A stretch of DNA of 64,000 nucleotides from Chryseobacterium jejuense (GTDB lineage Bacteria > Bacteroidota > Bacteroidia > Flavobacteriales > Weeksellaceae), in NCBI RefSeq assembly GCF_900100075.1, contig NZ_FNEG01000010.1:1-64000 (forward strand). Direction: 5' to 3'. Shown piece by piece: positions 18,162 through 26,510 of the stretch. The translations under genes and the position numbers were made by a program. Every line of letters starts with the position of its first letter. Positions within the stretch are counted from its first letter, which is position 1. The notes under the pieces were generated by a model. The model searched no databases. It saw only the letters and a list, made by a program, of their open reading frames with translations, and was not told the DNA's origin.

Positions 18162-19865
18162 TTATTTTGTATTCATTGGGGAAGCAGGATTTAGGTCTAT
18201 TCCCATTCCTGGCTTCAGCTGATCGTTAACCAATACAGGAAGCCTACCCCAGATTTTTGTTTTTCCGTTTAAAGCATCCGCAGTTGCATTCATAGAATCG
18301 TCATTGTTTTCGTAAGATACCAGAACTGTTGAAACTTTGGATAGATCAATATCTTTTAAAGCATAAGCACTTCCGAATACATTAAGAATGACATTCTGAT
18401 TTTTAGTAAGATAAGCAAGAACCTTTTTAGATTCTGCAGAGATTTTATACGGTTTATAAGCTGTTGAATTATCCTTGTGGAAACCAACAATTACTGTAGA
18501 TCCTGCTGGGATTGTATTAATCTCACTTGCCTTTTTAATCATCATATTTGATCCCATTCTACTGGCAAATGTCTGGTAAGGAGCTTCTTCCAAAGGAATA
18601 TAATAAACTTGCTTTCCGGATAATGGAAGCAGTTTTTTTTCATCCTTTAATAACGTGATAGCATTGGAATAAAGGTTCTGAACCAACGTTTTATGAGAAT
18701 CATTATTAAGATCAGCATTGATGTTCTCAGGATTCTTAGGAGAGTATTGAGTAAGTCCTAAGAAGTATTTTGTTAAAAGAATTTTCTTTACACTTTCTTC
18801 TACTCTGGATTGAGAAATTTCATTGGTATCAATTGCTTTCTGAATCAGTTTTTTCCCTTCTGAAACTCCCTGAGAGAAAAGCATGATATCATTTCCGGCT
18901 TTAAATGCCATAGCATCCAGTTCTCCCGGCTTGTATTTGTTAGCAACAGCACCCATATTTAAGGCGTCTGTGATAATTAATCCTTTATAGCCAAGTTTGT
19001 CCTTCAATAGCCCTGTGATGATATTTTTAGAAACAGAAGCAGGAATTCCTTTTCCGGATTCTAAGCTTGGAACGTATAAGTGAGCCACCATAACCCCACC
19101 AATGCCTTTATCCATTAAAGCTTTAAAGGGAGCCAGTTCTGTTGAGTTAAGTCTTTCAATACTGTGGGAAACCACCGGAAGATCAAGATGTGAATCTGTA
19201 CTGGTATCTCCGTGGCCAGGGAAATGTTTAATGGCTGCTAAGATATTATTATCCTGAAGTCCATTAGAATAGGATAGGGCAGAACTGATAACATTGTCTA
19301 CCTCAGAGCCGAAACTTCTGTTACCGATGATAGGATTGTTCGGATTGGTATTTACATCCACCACCGGAGCAAAATCCCAGTTGATTCCCATTCTGTGACA
19401 ATCTTCAGCAATTTTAGCAGACATCTGATACACTAAATTTTTGTCCTGAATAGCTCCCAAAGTCATGGCCCATGGAAATTTATGTGCCGTTGCAATTCTC
19501 TGGAATAACCCCCATTCAGCATCCATTCCAATCATTAAAGGAATTTTGGATTTTTGCTGGAATTCATTCACCAGGTTGATTTCTCTTGCGGCATCATCCT
19601 GCATCAGGATTAAACCTCCGATTTTATCATTAGCAACAATGTTTCTTACCTGATTGATATAGTCTTCTCCTTTATTGGTATAAAGAGCAACAATAAAAAG
19701 CTGTCCCAGTTTTTCATCCTGTGAAAGATTTTTATACGTTTTTTCAACCCATTGCTGAGCCTTTTTCATGTCTTCTTTCGAAGTGTTTTTTGGCTGATAC
19801 TGGGCATTCATCCTAGGACTAATCAATGCTGCAATAAAGAGTGAAGTATATAATAATTTCTTCAT
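18162..19865 (-). CDS. Glycoside hydrolase family 3 protein (NagZ-like)
   Basis: From ATG 19865 the protein has 567 residues and a signal peptide (KKLLYTSLFIAALISPRMNAQ). The open frame extends upstream to 19973 but crosses the promoter. The GH3 barrel carries KHFPGHGDTSTDSHLDLP, the Asp-His loop specific to beta-N-acetylhexosaminidases, and the nucleophile loop ITDALNMGAV. A C-terminal GH3_C-like domain follows (about 390-567). By family it removes GlcNAc from muropeptides or other glycans in the periplasm. Confidence 0.87.
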   Translation of the reverse strand: MKKLLYTSLFIAALISPRMNAQYQPKNTSKEDMKKAQQWVEKTYKNLSQDEKLGQLFIVALYTNKGEDYINQVRNIVANDKIGGLILMQDDAAREINLVNEFQQKSKIPLMIGMDAEWGLFQRIATAHKFPWAMTLGAIQDKNLVYQMSAKIAEDCHRMGINWDFAPVVDVNTNPNNPIIGNRSFGSEVDNVISSALSYSNGLQDNNILAAIKHFPGHGDTSTDSHLDLPVVSHSIERLNSTELAPFKALMDKGIGGVMVAHLYVPSLESGKGIPASVSKNIITGLLKDKLGYKGLIITDALNMGAVANKYKPGELDAMAFKAGNDIMLFSQGVSEGKKLIQKAIDTNEISQSRVEESVKKILLTKYFLGLTQYSPKNPENINADLNNDSHKTLVQNLYSNAITLLKDEKKLLPLSGKQVYYIPLEEAPYQTFASRMGSNMMIKKASEINTIPAGSTVIVGFHKDNSTAYKPYKISAESKKVLAYLTKNQNVILNVFGSAYALKDIDLSKVSTVLVSYENNDDSMNATADALNGKTKIWGRLPVLVNDQLKPGMGIDLNPASPMNTK

Positions 19866-19882
19866 GACTTTTTGAATAAGAA

Positions 19883-19915
19883 CAAAAATACAATTAAAAA
19901 AATTGACAAAAACAA
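19883..19915 (-). promoter_or_regulatory. Bacteroidota-type promoter of GH3 gene
   Basis: On the minus strand TATTTTTG (complement of 19883-19890) matches TAnnTTTG. TTG trinucleotides occur 16 and 22 bases upstream (19907-19909 and 19913-19915). The start codon at 19865 follows 17 bases after the -7 box. This supports the shorter gene start. Confidence 0.5.
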
Positions 19916-19981
19916 AGATTTTGAAATTTTTGGTATATGATTTGAATACGCAATATAAATAATAACTAAACATTTATAGAA

Positions 19982-20524
19982 ATGAGAAAAATTCTTCCAC
20001 TTATATTATTAGCCGGTGTCGGATTTCTTACATATAGTTGTGATAACAGCAATAATGATCCGGTTGTGGTGAATCCTGGTCAGGATAATGACACAGTAGG
20101 AGTTGCTTTTGATGCTTATCCTTTATTTAAAAAAGTAAAAAATAATTTATATCAATCTCAGCAAACATTCCAAAAACAATTGGTAAGTGCAGATATGGTA
20201 CTTATTTACATTCAGGTGGACGGGACCAATGATACTCCTGTTTGGAGACTTCTTCCTTATACACGTTATGCGGATGATGGATCACCTGTTGACTACTCAT
20301 ATGACTTTAGTAAAGTTGATGTTCTTTTTAGTGTAAACTCAACATTGGATTTAAGTTTACCTGCAAATTCAGGATTCTATACTAATAAGAGATTCAGAGT
20401 TGTAATTATACCTGCTGATATGGCTAAGAGCGCTAAATCTGCTGCTCCAACAGTTGATTATAGTGATTACAATAGTGTAATTAAGCAGTATAAAATTGAT
20501 GAGTCTAAAATCAAGACTCTTTAA
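19982..20524 (+). CDS. Hypothetical lipoprotein
   Basis: The 180-residue protein has a lipoprotein signal with lipobox LTYSC (Cys20), followed by an Asp/Asn-rich tether (DNSNNDPVVVNPGQDND). The mature part includes DMVLIYIQVDGTNDTPVWRLLP. I do not recognise a family. It diverges from the GH3 gene and is followed by its own terminator. Confidence 0.7.
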   Translation: MRKILPLILLAGVGFLTYSCDNSNNDPVVVNPGQDNDTVGVAFDAYPLFKKVKNNLYQSQQTFQKQLVSADMVLIYIQVDGTNDTPVWRLLPYTRYADDGSPVDYSYDFSKVDVLFSVNSTLDLSLPANSGFYTNKRFRVVIIPADMAKSAKSAAPTVDYSDYNSVIKQYKIDESKIKTL

Positions 20525-20555
20525 TTAAGAAATATCTTTTCAGTTTTTTATAATT

Positions 20556-20590
20556 AAAAAAGCTTCGGGAGTTAATCTTCCGGGGCTTTT
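20556..20590 (+). terminator. Intrinsic terminator
   Basis: AAAAGCTTCGGGAG and CTTCCGGGGCTTTT pair with minor mismatches around TTAAT. The 256 bases from here to the next terminator hold no gene or repeat that I can recognise. Confidence 0.7.
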
Positions 20591-20846
20591 GATTTTTTAT
20601 AAGAGTTGAATGATGGGAAAGTTCAAAATTATCAGATTGGAAAGTAATAGGCAATAATATCTCTAATGACCTTTTAAAGACTATTAAAGTACTTTTGATG
20701 AGGTAGTGGATACATAATAATCATTAACAAGTAACACACTGAAAAATTCAATAGGAAGGAATTAAATGGGTTCATTTAATCATAAAATAGGACACAGGGT
20801 TTCAGTCAGATTTTATATTGAAATATATCAGATCTAGTGATCTAAT

Positions 20847-20878
20847 AAAAAAGCTTCAGAATACGTCCTGAAGCTTTT
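20847..20878 (-). terminator. Intrinsic terminator of the ribA operon
   Basis: AAAAAAGCTTCAG and CTGAAGCTTTT form an 11-bp stem eight bases beyond the ribA stop. The A run becomes a T run on the minus strand. Confidence 0.75.
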
Positions 20879-20885
20879 ATTTTAT

Positions 20886-21482
20886 CTAGTTATCATTGTC
20901 ATCGAGTAGATGTCCAAAGAAATCTTTTTTTGTCTGTAAATAGCCTTTACTAATTTCGTTGGCAGGAATTTGTAAAGGAATCCTTGAGTTGAGATGAACA
21001 TTGCTGTCTACCACATATTTTACTTTCTCAGGATTATTGGTTAAAAGGTTGACATCTTTTACATCCAACAGGTTAAGAATTTCAATGGCTACCCCAAAGT
21101 TTCTGTCATCTGCAGGAAGTCCCAGTTCAAGATTAGCTTGTACTGTGTCAAGTCCCTTCTCTTGTAATGAATATGCCTTTAATTTATTGATGATACCAAT
21201 ATTACGGCCTTCCTGACGAAGGTAAATAATAATACCACCGTTTTCGTGGATATATTTCATGGCTGCATCCAATTGCTGGCCGCATTCACATTTTTTTGAA
21301 TGGAAGACTTCTCCTGTAATACATTCTGAATGGAAACGGACATTAACAGGTTTTGAAAAATCTGTATTGTCTGCGATGATTGCCATGTGAGGCATCCAGT
21401 CGTTTTCATTCTCGGAGAAAGCGATCATTCGGAAATTGCCGTGCTCTGTAGGAACGTTGGCTTCCGCCTGAATTTTAATCAT
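20886..21482 (-). CDS. ribA: GTP cyclohydrolase II
   Basis: The 198-residue enzyme opens GTP to 2,5-diamino-6-ribosylamino-pyrimidinone phosphate, the first step of riboflavin synthesis. Zinc ligands C54, C65 and C67 are visible in SECITGEVFHSKKCECG, and the catalytic stretch YLRQEGRNIGIINK follows. This is a stand-alone RibA without the RibB domain found in many fused enzymes. The end of the product (NEISKGYLQTKKDFFGH) is family-typical. It lies 18 bases after a lipoprotein gene, at the end of a minus-strand run. Confidence 0.93.
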   Translation of the reverse strand: MIKIQAEANVPTEHGNFRMIAFSENENDWMPHMAIIADNTDFSKPVNVRFHSECITGEVFHSKKCECGQQLDAAMKYIHENGGIIIYLRQEGRNIGIINKLKAYSLQEKGLDTVQANLELGLPADDRNFGVAIEILNLLDVKDVNLLTNNPEKVKYVVDSNVHLNSRIPLQIPANEISKGYLQTKKDFFGHLLDDNDN

Positions 21483-21500
21483 TGATAGTTCAATTAGTTT

Positions 21501-21959
21501 TTAACTTCCTGGTAAAGCATCTTCAATTACAGAAATATTGGTTTTTAAACGCACCAAATATCTGTTAAGAACTTCATCATCATCTTTTTCAAGGCTTTGT
21601 CTTTGCTTTTGAATTTTTTTGTATGATTTTTCGAAGCTTTTTAGCGCTCTGCTTTTACCTGCAGAATTATTAGCATCAATAGCATATAAATAATTCTGAA
21701 GACTGTATTTCAAACTTGTGATTTCATCATTAAGCCCATTGTTTTTAAACTTAGGGAAAGTAGAGATGATATTTGAAATTTCAGAAGCGTTTATGTTTTC
21801 CTTGATATTGATATTAAAACTCTTCTTAGAGCCTCTATCAGAATCAGAGCCTTTTGTATCGCTATAAAAGTTATTTGACAGCGGAGAAAGGTTAAGCTTT
21901 TCCGTTGCGCAGGAAGATGTTAATATTAGTAATACTCCAAAAAAAACTAGTCTTTTCAT
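21501..21959 (-). CDS. Hypothetical lipoprotein
   Basis: The 152-residue protein has a lipobox LTSSC (Cys17). A Ser/Asp-rich linker and a helical C-terminal half (residues 60-150) follow, with SFEKSYKKIQKQRQSLEKD. Family not recognised. Its start codon overlaps the stop of the DUF4254 gene (ATGA), so the two are translationally coupled. Confidence 0.7.
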   Translation of the reverse strand: MKRLVFFGVLLILTSSCATEKLNLSPLSNNFYSDTKGSDSDRGSKKSFNINIKENINASEISNIISTFPKFKNNGLNDEITSLKYSLQNYLYAIDANNSAGKSRALKSFEKSYKKIQKQRQSLEKDDDEVLNRYLVRLKTNISVIEDALPGS

Positions 21960-22570
21960 TTTTGTTGCCCTTTTTGATAAAGGATTGGGTTAAGACTTTC
22001 ATCGTTATACATTTTCATTTGTTTGTATACTTTCATCTTAACGTTACCGTTTTCAATATCAGCAAGCAACTGATTTATAGAAGTTGTTAGATCTTCCTTC
22101 TGAATAAGCAGAACATCCAGTTTAGCCTGGCAATTATTTCTGTGTTCTTCAGAGGCGGATTCTCTATTAGCTTCTAATGACATGTGATAAACCTTTAAGG
22201 CAAGAATTGATAATCTGTCTACTGCCCAAGCGGGAGTTTCTGTATTTATCTTTGCTTCAGGTTTAGGAGTTATATTTTCAAACTTATTAAGGAACCAGCT
22301 GTCAATATATTCTACCAGATCAGTTCTTTTCTGATTGGAGGTATCTATTGTTCTCTTCAGTTGAAGAGCTTCTGCCGGATCAATATTTTCATCTCTAATA
22401 ATATCTTCCAGATGCCATTGAACGGTATCAATCCAGTTCTTTGCATACAAAATCCGTTCCAAACTATCTTTTTCGAACGGGTTATTAATTAGAGTGTTAA
22501 CGTCATCAGACACGTGATAGTCTTCAATAGATTGATTGAAGACCTTCCATGCAGTCTCAGTAAATTTCAT
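21956..22570 (-). CDS. DUF4254 protein
   Basis: The 204-residue, mostly helical protein matches DUF4254. It has an acidic N-terminus (FNQSIEDYHVSDDV), then WIDTVQWHLEDIIRDENIDP, and later CQAKLDVLLIQKEDLTTSI. The family is common in Bacteroidota and uncharacterised. No signal peptide is visible. It is 15 bases from tatA and overlaps the next lipoprotein gene by four. Confidence 0.8.
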   Translation of the reverse strand: MKFTETAWKVFNQSIEDYHVSDDVNTLINNPFEKDSLERILYAKNWIDTVQWHLEDIIRDENIDPAEALQLKRTIDTSNQKRTDLVEYIDSWFLNKFENITPKPEAKINTETPAWAVDRLSILALKVYHMSLEANRESASEEHRNNCQAKLDVLLIQKEDLTTSINQLLADIENGNVKMKVYKQMKMYNDESLNPILYQKGQQK

Positions 22571-22585
22571 TAATTCTAAGGAATT

Positions 22586-22798
22586 TTAGTTGCTTGGAGA
22601 ATTATTATCTGTAGAAGACGATTTTTTTTCAGAACCTGGTTTGTCTTCTTCTTTTACCGCATCTTTAAATTCTTTGATCCCTGAACCAACTCCTCTCATT
22701 AGTTCCGGAATTTTCTTTCCTCCAAAAAGCAATACTAAAAGTATAGCTACGATAAGGATATGTTGCCAAGATAAGGCAAGTATTGTTAGTGTATTCAT
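22586..22798 (-). CDS. tatA: Sec-independent translocase subunit TatA
   Basis: The 70-residue protein has the TatA/E plan: a short N-terminus, one membrane helix (residues 10-24, WQHILIVAILLVLLFGG), the hinge GGKKIPELMRGVGSGIKEFK, and a polar Ser/Asn-rich tail. It forms the pore of the twin-arginine pathway with TatC. tatC is not in the window. A good promoter lies just upstream, inside the end of the envC-like gene. Confidence 0.92.
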   Translation of the reverse strand: MNTLTILALSWQHILIVAILLVLLFGGKKIPELMRGVGSGIKEFKDAVKEEDKPGSEKKSSSTDNNSPSN

Positions 22799-22813
22799 CT
22801 CTTAAAATTTTTG

Positions 22814-22845
22814 CAAAGTTACACTTTTTTTAATATGAAATCCAA
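22814..22845 (-). promoter_or_regulatory. Bacteroidota-type promoter of tatA
   Basis: On the minus strand TAACTTTG (complement of 22814-22821) follows TTG (complement of 22843-22845) after 21 bases, a full consensus match. It overlaps the last codons of the envC-like gene and lies 16 bases from the tatA start. tatA and downstream genes can thus be transcribed independently. Confidence 0.6.
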
Positions 22846-24392
22846 CCTAGTGGATCAACTGGCGTACTTCCGTTCCATACTTGGAAATCAAGGGTGTACG
22901 CACCATCAAAATCCTGAGCTACAGTTCCTACGGGAGTTCCTGCAGAAACCTGTTGTCCTTTGGAAACACTTACATTTCCTAAGTTGGAATAAATGGTAAA
23001 GTAGCTTCCGTGTTTAATGATTACGGTTTTTGTACCATCATTGTTAGCAAGTACTGAAGATACAGATCCCGGATATACAGATTTTGCACGGGTACCTGCT
23101 GGTACAGAAAGTTTGATACCGTTATTTTCTTCAGTAATATTTTTGAACACAGGGTGGGGCTGCCTTCCGAAACGGTGAGTGATACGTCCTGCTTTGTCTG
23201 TAGGATATCCTAATCTTCCTCTGTTTTCAGCAAAACTGCTTCCTGTGGAGGTAGTAACCCCATAGCTTGTCATAGCCTTAGATTCTGCCGCTTTTTTGTC
23301 TTCTTCTTTTCTCTTGGCTAGGGCTAATTCTGCGGCTCTTGCTGCTGCAAGTTTATCTGCTGCTTCTTTAGATTTGGCTGCTGCTTCATCAGATGCTTTT
23401 TTAGCAGCTATTTTTCTTGCTTCATCTTTCGCGCTGGCTTCAGCTCTTGCTGCTTCTTCATTACGTTTTCTTTCTTCTTCAGCTCTTCTTGCTGCTAATT
23501 CTGCCGCTTTTTTAGCTTCAGCTTCAGCAATTCTTCTTTCTCTTTCCAAAGCTTCAGCTCTTGCTTTAGCTTCAGCTTCAATTCTTGCTTTTTCTCTTTC
23601 TGCAGCAAGCTTTGCTAAACGTATTTTTTCTGCTTCTGCTTTTCTTCTGGCTTCTTCTTCCGCTTTTGCGATTCTGATTTCTTCTGCAATAATTGCTCTG
23701 ATCTGTCCTTCAAGAGCTTTAGACTGAACTTGTTTTTGCTTCAGTTCACCGGTAAGTTTTACTTCGTTCTTTTTAAAATCAGCTACCAGTTGCTCTTTTT
23801 GAGCTCTTTCCGCATTAATTGTCGCTAAATCCTTCTGTTGGTTTACCAGAAGGTTTTGTTTCTCTTTTACAGAATTTTGTCTTTGTGTAATGGTTTTTTT
23901 GATCTGATTGGCAGCGTCAGTAATTTCAGCTGCTTTTTTATCCTGATAATCTGAATACTGTTTTAAATACTGTACTCTTCGAATACCTTCACCCAGATTT
24001 TTAGACGAAAGAATGAAGGTTACTTTATTCTGTACCCCTTTATTTTTATAAGCATTTACCAAGACTTCAGCATAATTCTTTCTCAGAACTGCCAATTCCT
24101 TATTCTGACGATTGATCTCAAGCTGCTTCAGATAGATGTCATCTTCAATAAATCTCTTTTCTTTTTGAGTGTTATTGTAGACCTTTTCTCTTAATACTAA
24201 CTTTTGATTAACGTTGGTAAGGTAGGCTATGGAAAGTTTAGATTCGCTTCTTGTTTTAGCTAAATCTGTATTTATTTGTGCAATTTGTTTTTTAAGTTCG
24301 GCATTCTGCTTCTGCAGCTGTTCTTTCTTCTGCTGTCCCTGGTGCAGTCCAAACATAAGAACACCTATTAAAAAGCTAAATTTTTTAATCAT
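22830..24392 (-). CDS. EnvC-like murein hydrolase activator
   Basis: The 520-residue protein has a signal peptide (about 1-19). Long coiled coils cover residues 20-250, followed by an Ala/Glu/Lys/Arg-rich helical stretch (about 225-370). A C-terminal LytM/M23 domain spans about 395-520 (RITHRFGRQPHPVF to the end). The metal-binding residues of active M23 enzymes are missing: ENNGIKLSVP replaces the first H-x-D region and LDFQVW replaces the HFE-type site. This fits EnvC-type activators of amidases in septal peptidoglycan splitting. It overlaps the DUF4292 gene by four bases. Confidence 0.88.
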   Translation of the reverse strand: MIKKFSFLIGVLMFGLHQGQQKKEQLQKQNAELKKQIAQINTDLAKTRSESKLSIAYLTNVNQKLVLREKVYNNTQKEKRFIEDDIYLKQLEINRQNKELAVLRKNYAEVLVNAYKNKGVQNKVTFILSSKNLGEGIRRVQYLKQYSDYQDKKAAEITDAANQIKKTITQRQNSVKEKQNLLVNQQKDLATINAERAQKEQLVADFKKNEVKLTGELKQKQVQSKALEGQIRAIIAEEIRIAKAEEEARRKAEAEKIRLAKLAAEREKARIEAEAKARAEALERERRIAEAEAKKAAELAARRAEEERKRNEEAARAEASAKDEARKIAAKKASDEAAAKSKEAADKLAAARAAELALAKRKEEDKKAAESKAMTSYGVTTSTGSSFAENRGRLGYPTDKAGRITHRFGRQPHPVFKNITEENNGIKLSVPAGTRAKSVYPGSVSSVLANNDGTKTVIIKHGSYFTIYSNLGNVSVSKGQQVSAGTPVGTVAQDFDGAYTLDFQVWNGSTPVDPLGWISY

Positions 24393-25234
24393 TTAATCTC
24401 AATTTTCTTATAACTGGATGGTACAGAATAAGGTGTTTCCATCCTCGAAAAGTCAAATTTCGTATTTTCCATTAAAATTTGACTAGATTTTGAACCTTTT
24501 ATAATTATTTTAACATTTTGCGGAAGACGAATTCCATTGTATTCATTCCAGTCACTGTAAGATATTTCTAACTCATCCGGAGATAAAACATCTTTTAGAT
24601 TAACGCTCAGTAAATCATAATTGGTGTCGTATTGCAGCTCAATTTTGTACTCTCTGTTTTTTTCATCGGTTACAATTTTTTGGTTTACATTAGAAACCAT
24701 TTTATAACCTTGTGCATTTTGAGTGAGTATAAACTGAGAATCGTTAATCTTTACAAACGTTCTTCCCAACAGGATTTTCTCCAGTGCTTTGTAATCAATA
24801 AAGTTAACATTCAGCAGATTATTAAGATAATCAAAATCAGAATCAATATAAGTTTTGCTGGTTTTATCCTGTCCTTTTATTCCATCTGGAGTTGCAATTC
24901 CTCTGGCTACATTCAGGAACAGAGCTCTAAGGTTCATCCAAACCTTTTTATCATTTTCAATATAAACCGTAGCATCTAATGTAGGGATGAAACTTCCTGT
25001 TTCTACACGAACTTTACTGTCGATCTTTATTTGTTCGAATTTTGGTGCGATCAATACATGTTCATAAAAGGTAAGTTTATCCCTCACCGGTTGATTTACG
25101 TCTTTTGGATTTCTATTATCTTCAGCTGTTTTGATACTGTCCTGAGTATTCTCTGTATCACTTTTTACAGCGTTACGGGTTTTGCAGGAGGATAAAGCAA
25201 GAAGCAATAAAAGAAGTGGGATCCAATTTTTCAT
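24389..25234 (-). CDS. DUF4292 lipoprotein
   Basis: The 281-residue protein has a lipobox LALSSC (Cys17) followed by a polar linker. The body shows DUF4292 features: FEQIKIDSKVRVETGSF, KKVWMNLRALFLNVARG and the C-terminal LPQNVKIIIKG. The family resembles LolA/LolB-like folds and may handle lipids or lipoproteins (inference). Its stop overlaps the start of the envC-like gene (ATGA), a conserved pairing in Flavobacteriia that suggests envelope work. Confidence 0.82.
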   Translation of the reverse strand: MKNWIPLLLLLLALSSCKTRNAVKSDTENTQDSIKTAEDNRNPKDVNQPVRDKLTFYEHVLIAPKFEQIKIDSKVRVETGSFIPTLDATVYIENDKKVWMNLRALFLNVARGIATPDGIKGQDKTSKTYIDSDFDYLNNLLNVNFIDYKALEKILLGRTFVKINDSQFILTQNAQGYKMVSNVNQKIVTDEKNREYKIELQYDTNYDLLSVNLKDVLSPDELEISYSDWNEYNGIRLPQNVKIIIKGSKSSQILMENTKFDFSRMETPYSVPSSYKKIEIK

Positions 25235-25276
25235 GTATTTATCTTTTTCGGTTAAAAAAACGGAGCAATATTAAAG

Positions 25277-25312
25277 CCAAACCACACAAAACATTTTGTG
25301 TGGTTTGGTTTT
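25277..25312 (-). terminator. Stem-loop after the nucleotidyltransferase gene
   Basis: CCAAACCACACAAAA and TTTTGTGTGGTTTGG form a perfect 15-bp stem. The minus-strand side has only a weak T run (GGCTTTAATATT), so termination before DUF4292 may be partial. Confidence 0.6.
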
Positions 25313-25345
25313 ATCTTATTTAAGTTAAAGAATTTCTAATCTTAT

Positions 25346-26362
25346 TTATTTTGAAAGAAAATCTAATACTGAATAATCTCCCAGAGAAATTTCTCTTGCT
25401 ACTCCAAAATACTGAGCAGAATTACCAATCATAGAATTGGAAAGATTTCCGTGGTTGATTCTTGTATTTTCCTGGATCAGAGAGTTTTCGATATTAGAAT
25501 TTACAATCGTCGTGTTGTTTCCTAATGAAACTCCAGGTCCTACTTTAGAGTTGGAGATTTTTACATTTTCTCCAATAAAGCATGGTGGAATGATTAATGA
25601 ATTTTCAATCACTGCTGACGCAGGATAGTTAGCCATTTCAACTGTTTCGTAAGCAAGGATTTTACTATTGGTTTCTACTGTAGCATTTTTGTTACCGCAG
25701 TCCATCCAGTCGTTTACTTTACCCAGTGTGAATTTAGCTCCTTTTGATCTTAAGTTTTCCAGAGCTGTAGTCAATTGATATTCTCCACCATTTTTAATAT
25801 CATTATCCATGATATAGTTGATCTCTTCCATCAGTTTTTCAGCACTGTTGAAGTAGTAAATACCAATAATGGCAAGATCGGAAACAAAGGTCTTAGGCTT
25901 TTCAACGAAGTCTGTAATGAAACCATAGTTATCCAGTTTTACCACTCCGAATGCGGATGGATCTTCTACACTTTTTACCCAGATTACTCCATCCGAATTT
26001 TTATCCAGTTGGAAATCTGCACGGAAAAGAGTATCAGCAAAAGCAATCACCACATCTCCTGTCATTGATTGTTCAGCACATTTGATGGCATGAGCAGTTC
26101 CAAGAGGGTCGTTCTGATAATATATGCTTCCTTTTGCTCCCAGTTTTTCGGCAATCTGAATTAAAGATTTTTCAATCTCAGGACCGAAGTCTCCGATGAT
26201 AAAAGCTACTTCTTCAATATTTTCTCCTGCAACTTTAGCAATATCTTCCACTAATCTCTGTACGATAGGTTTCCCCGCGATAGGAATAAGTGGTTTTGGA
26301 ACTGTTAATGTATGTGGACGTAATCTGGAACCACGTCCAGCCATTGGAACAATAATTTTCAT
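25346..26362 (-). CDS. Sugar phosphate nucleotidyltransferase
   Basis: The 338-residue protein starts with the nucleotidyltransferase signature MAGRGSRLRPHT and VPKPLIPIAGKPI (residues 7-29). Further motifs are NDPLGTAHAI, FADTLF with the metal-binding Asp, DFVEKPK and NGGEYQLTTAL. A left-handed beta-helix-like C-terminus (residues 245-338: IENSLIIPPCFIGENVKISNS) follows. By family it joins an NTP to a sugar-1-phosphate (RmlA or GlmU-like), but the exact sugar cannot be told. It lies between a flippase gene and DUF4292, a setting for envelope glycan synthesis. Confidence 0.85.
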   Translation of the reverse strand: MKIIVPMAGRGSRLRPHTLTVPKPLIPIAGKPIVQRLVEDIAKVAGENIEEVAFIIGDFGPEIEKSLIQIAEKLGAKGSIYYQNDPLGTAHAIKCAEQSMTGDVVIAFADTLFRADFQLDKNSDGVIWVKSVEDPSAFGVVKLDNYGFITDFVEKPKTFVSDLAIIGIYYFNSAEKLMEEINYIMDNDIKNGGEYQLTTALENLRSKGAKFTLGKVNDWMDCGNKNATVETNSKILAYETVEMANYPASAVIENSLIIPPCFIGENVKISNSKVGPGVSLGNNTTIVNSNIENSLIQENTRINHGNLSNSMIGNSAQYFGVAREISLGDYSVLDFLSK

Positions 26363-26510
26363 AGATGATATAACGATGTTTTTTGTTTAAATGTAATGTA
26401 TTTTGGGCCAAATATAATAATTAAAGCATTTTTAAATAGTAATACTAATCACATTTAGCAGTTTGTTTAGTTTTTTAAAGCTTAATAGCCATCAAAACTA
26501 AGACCAATTT

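Noticed and set aside
23296..23727. 143-codon antisense frame rich in Ala and Ser
   Set aside because: It is the mirror of the Ala/Glu/Lys coiled-coil region of the EnvC-like gene. Composition alone explains it.
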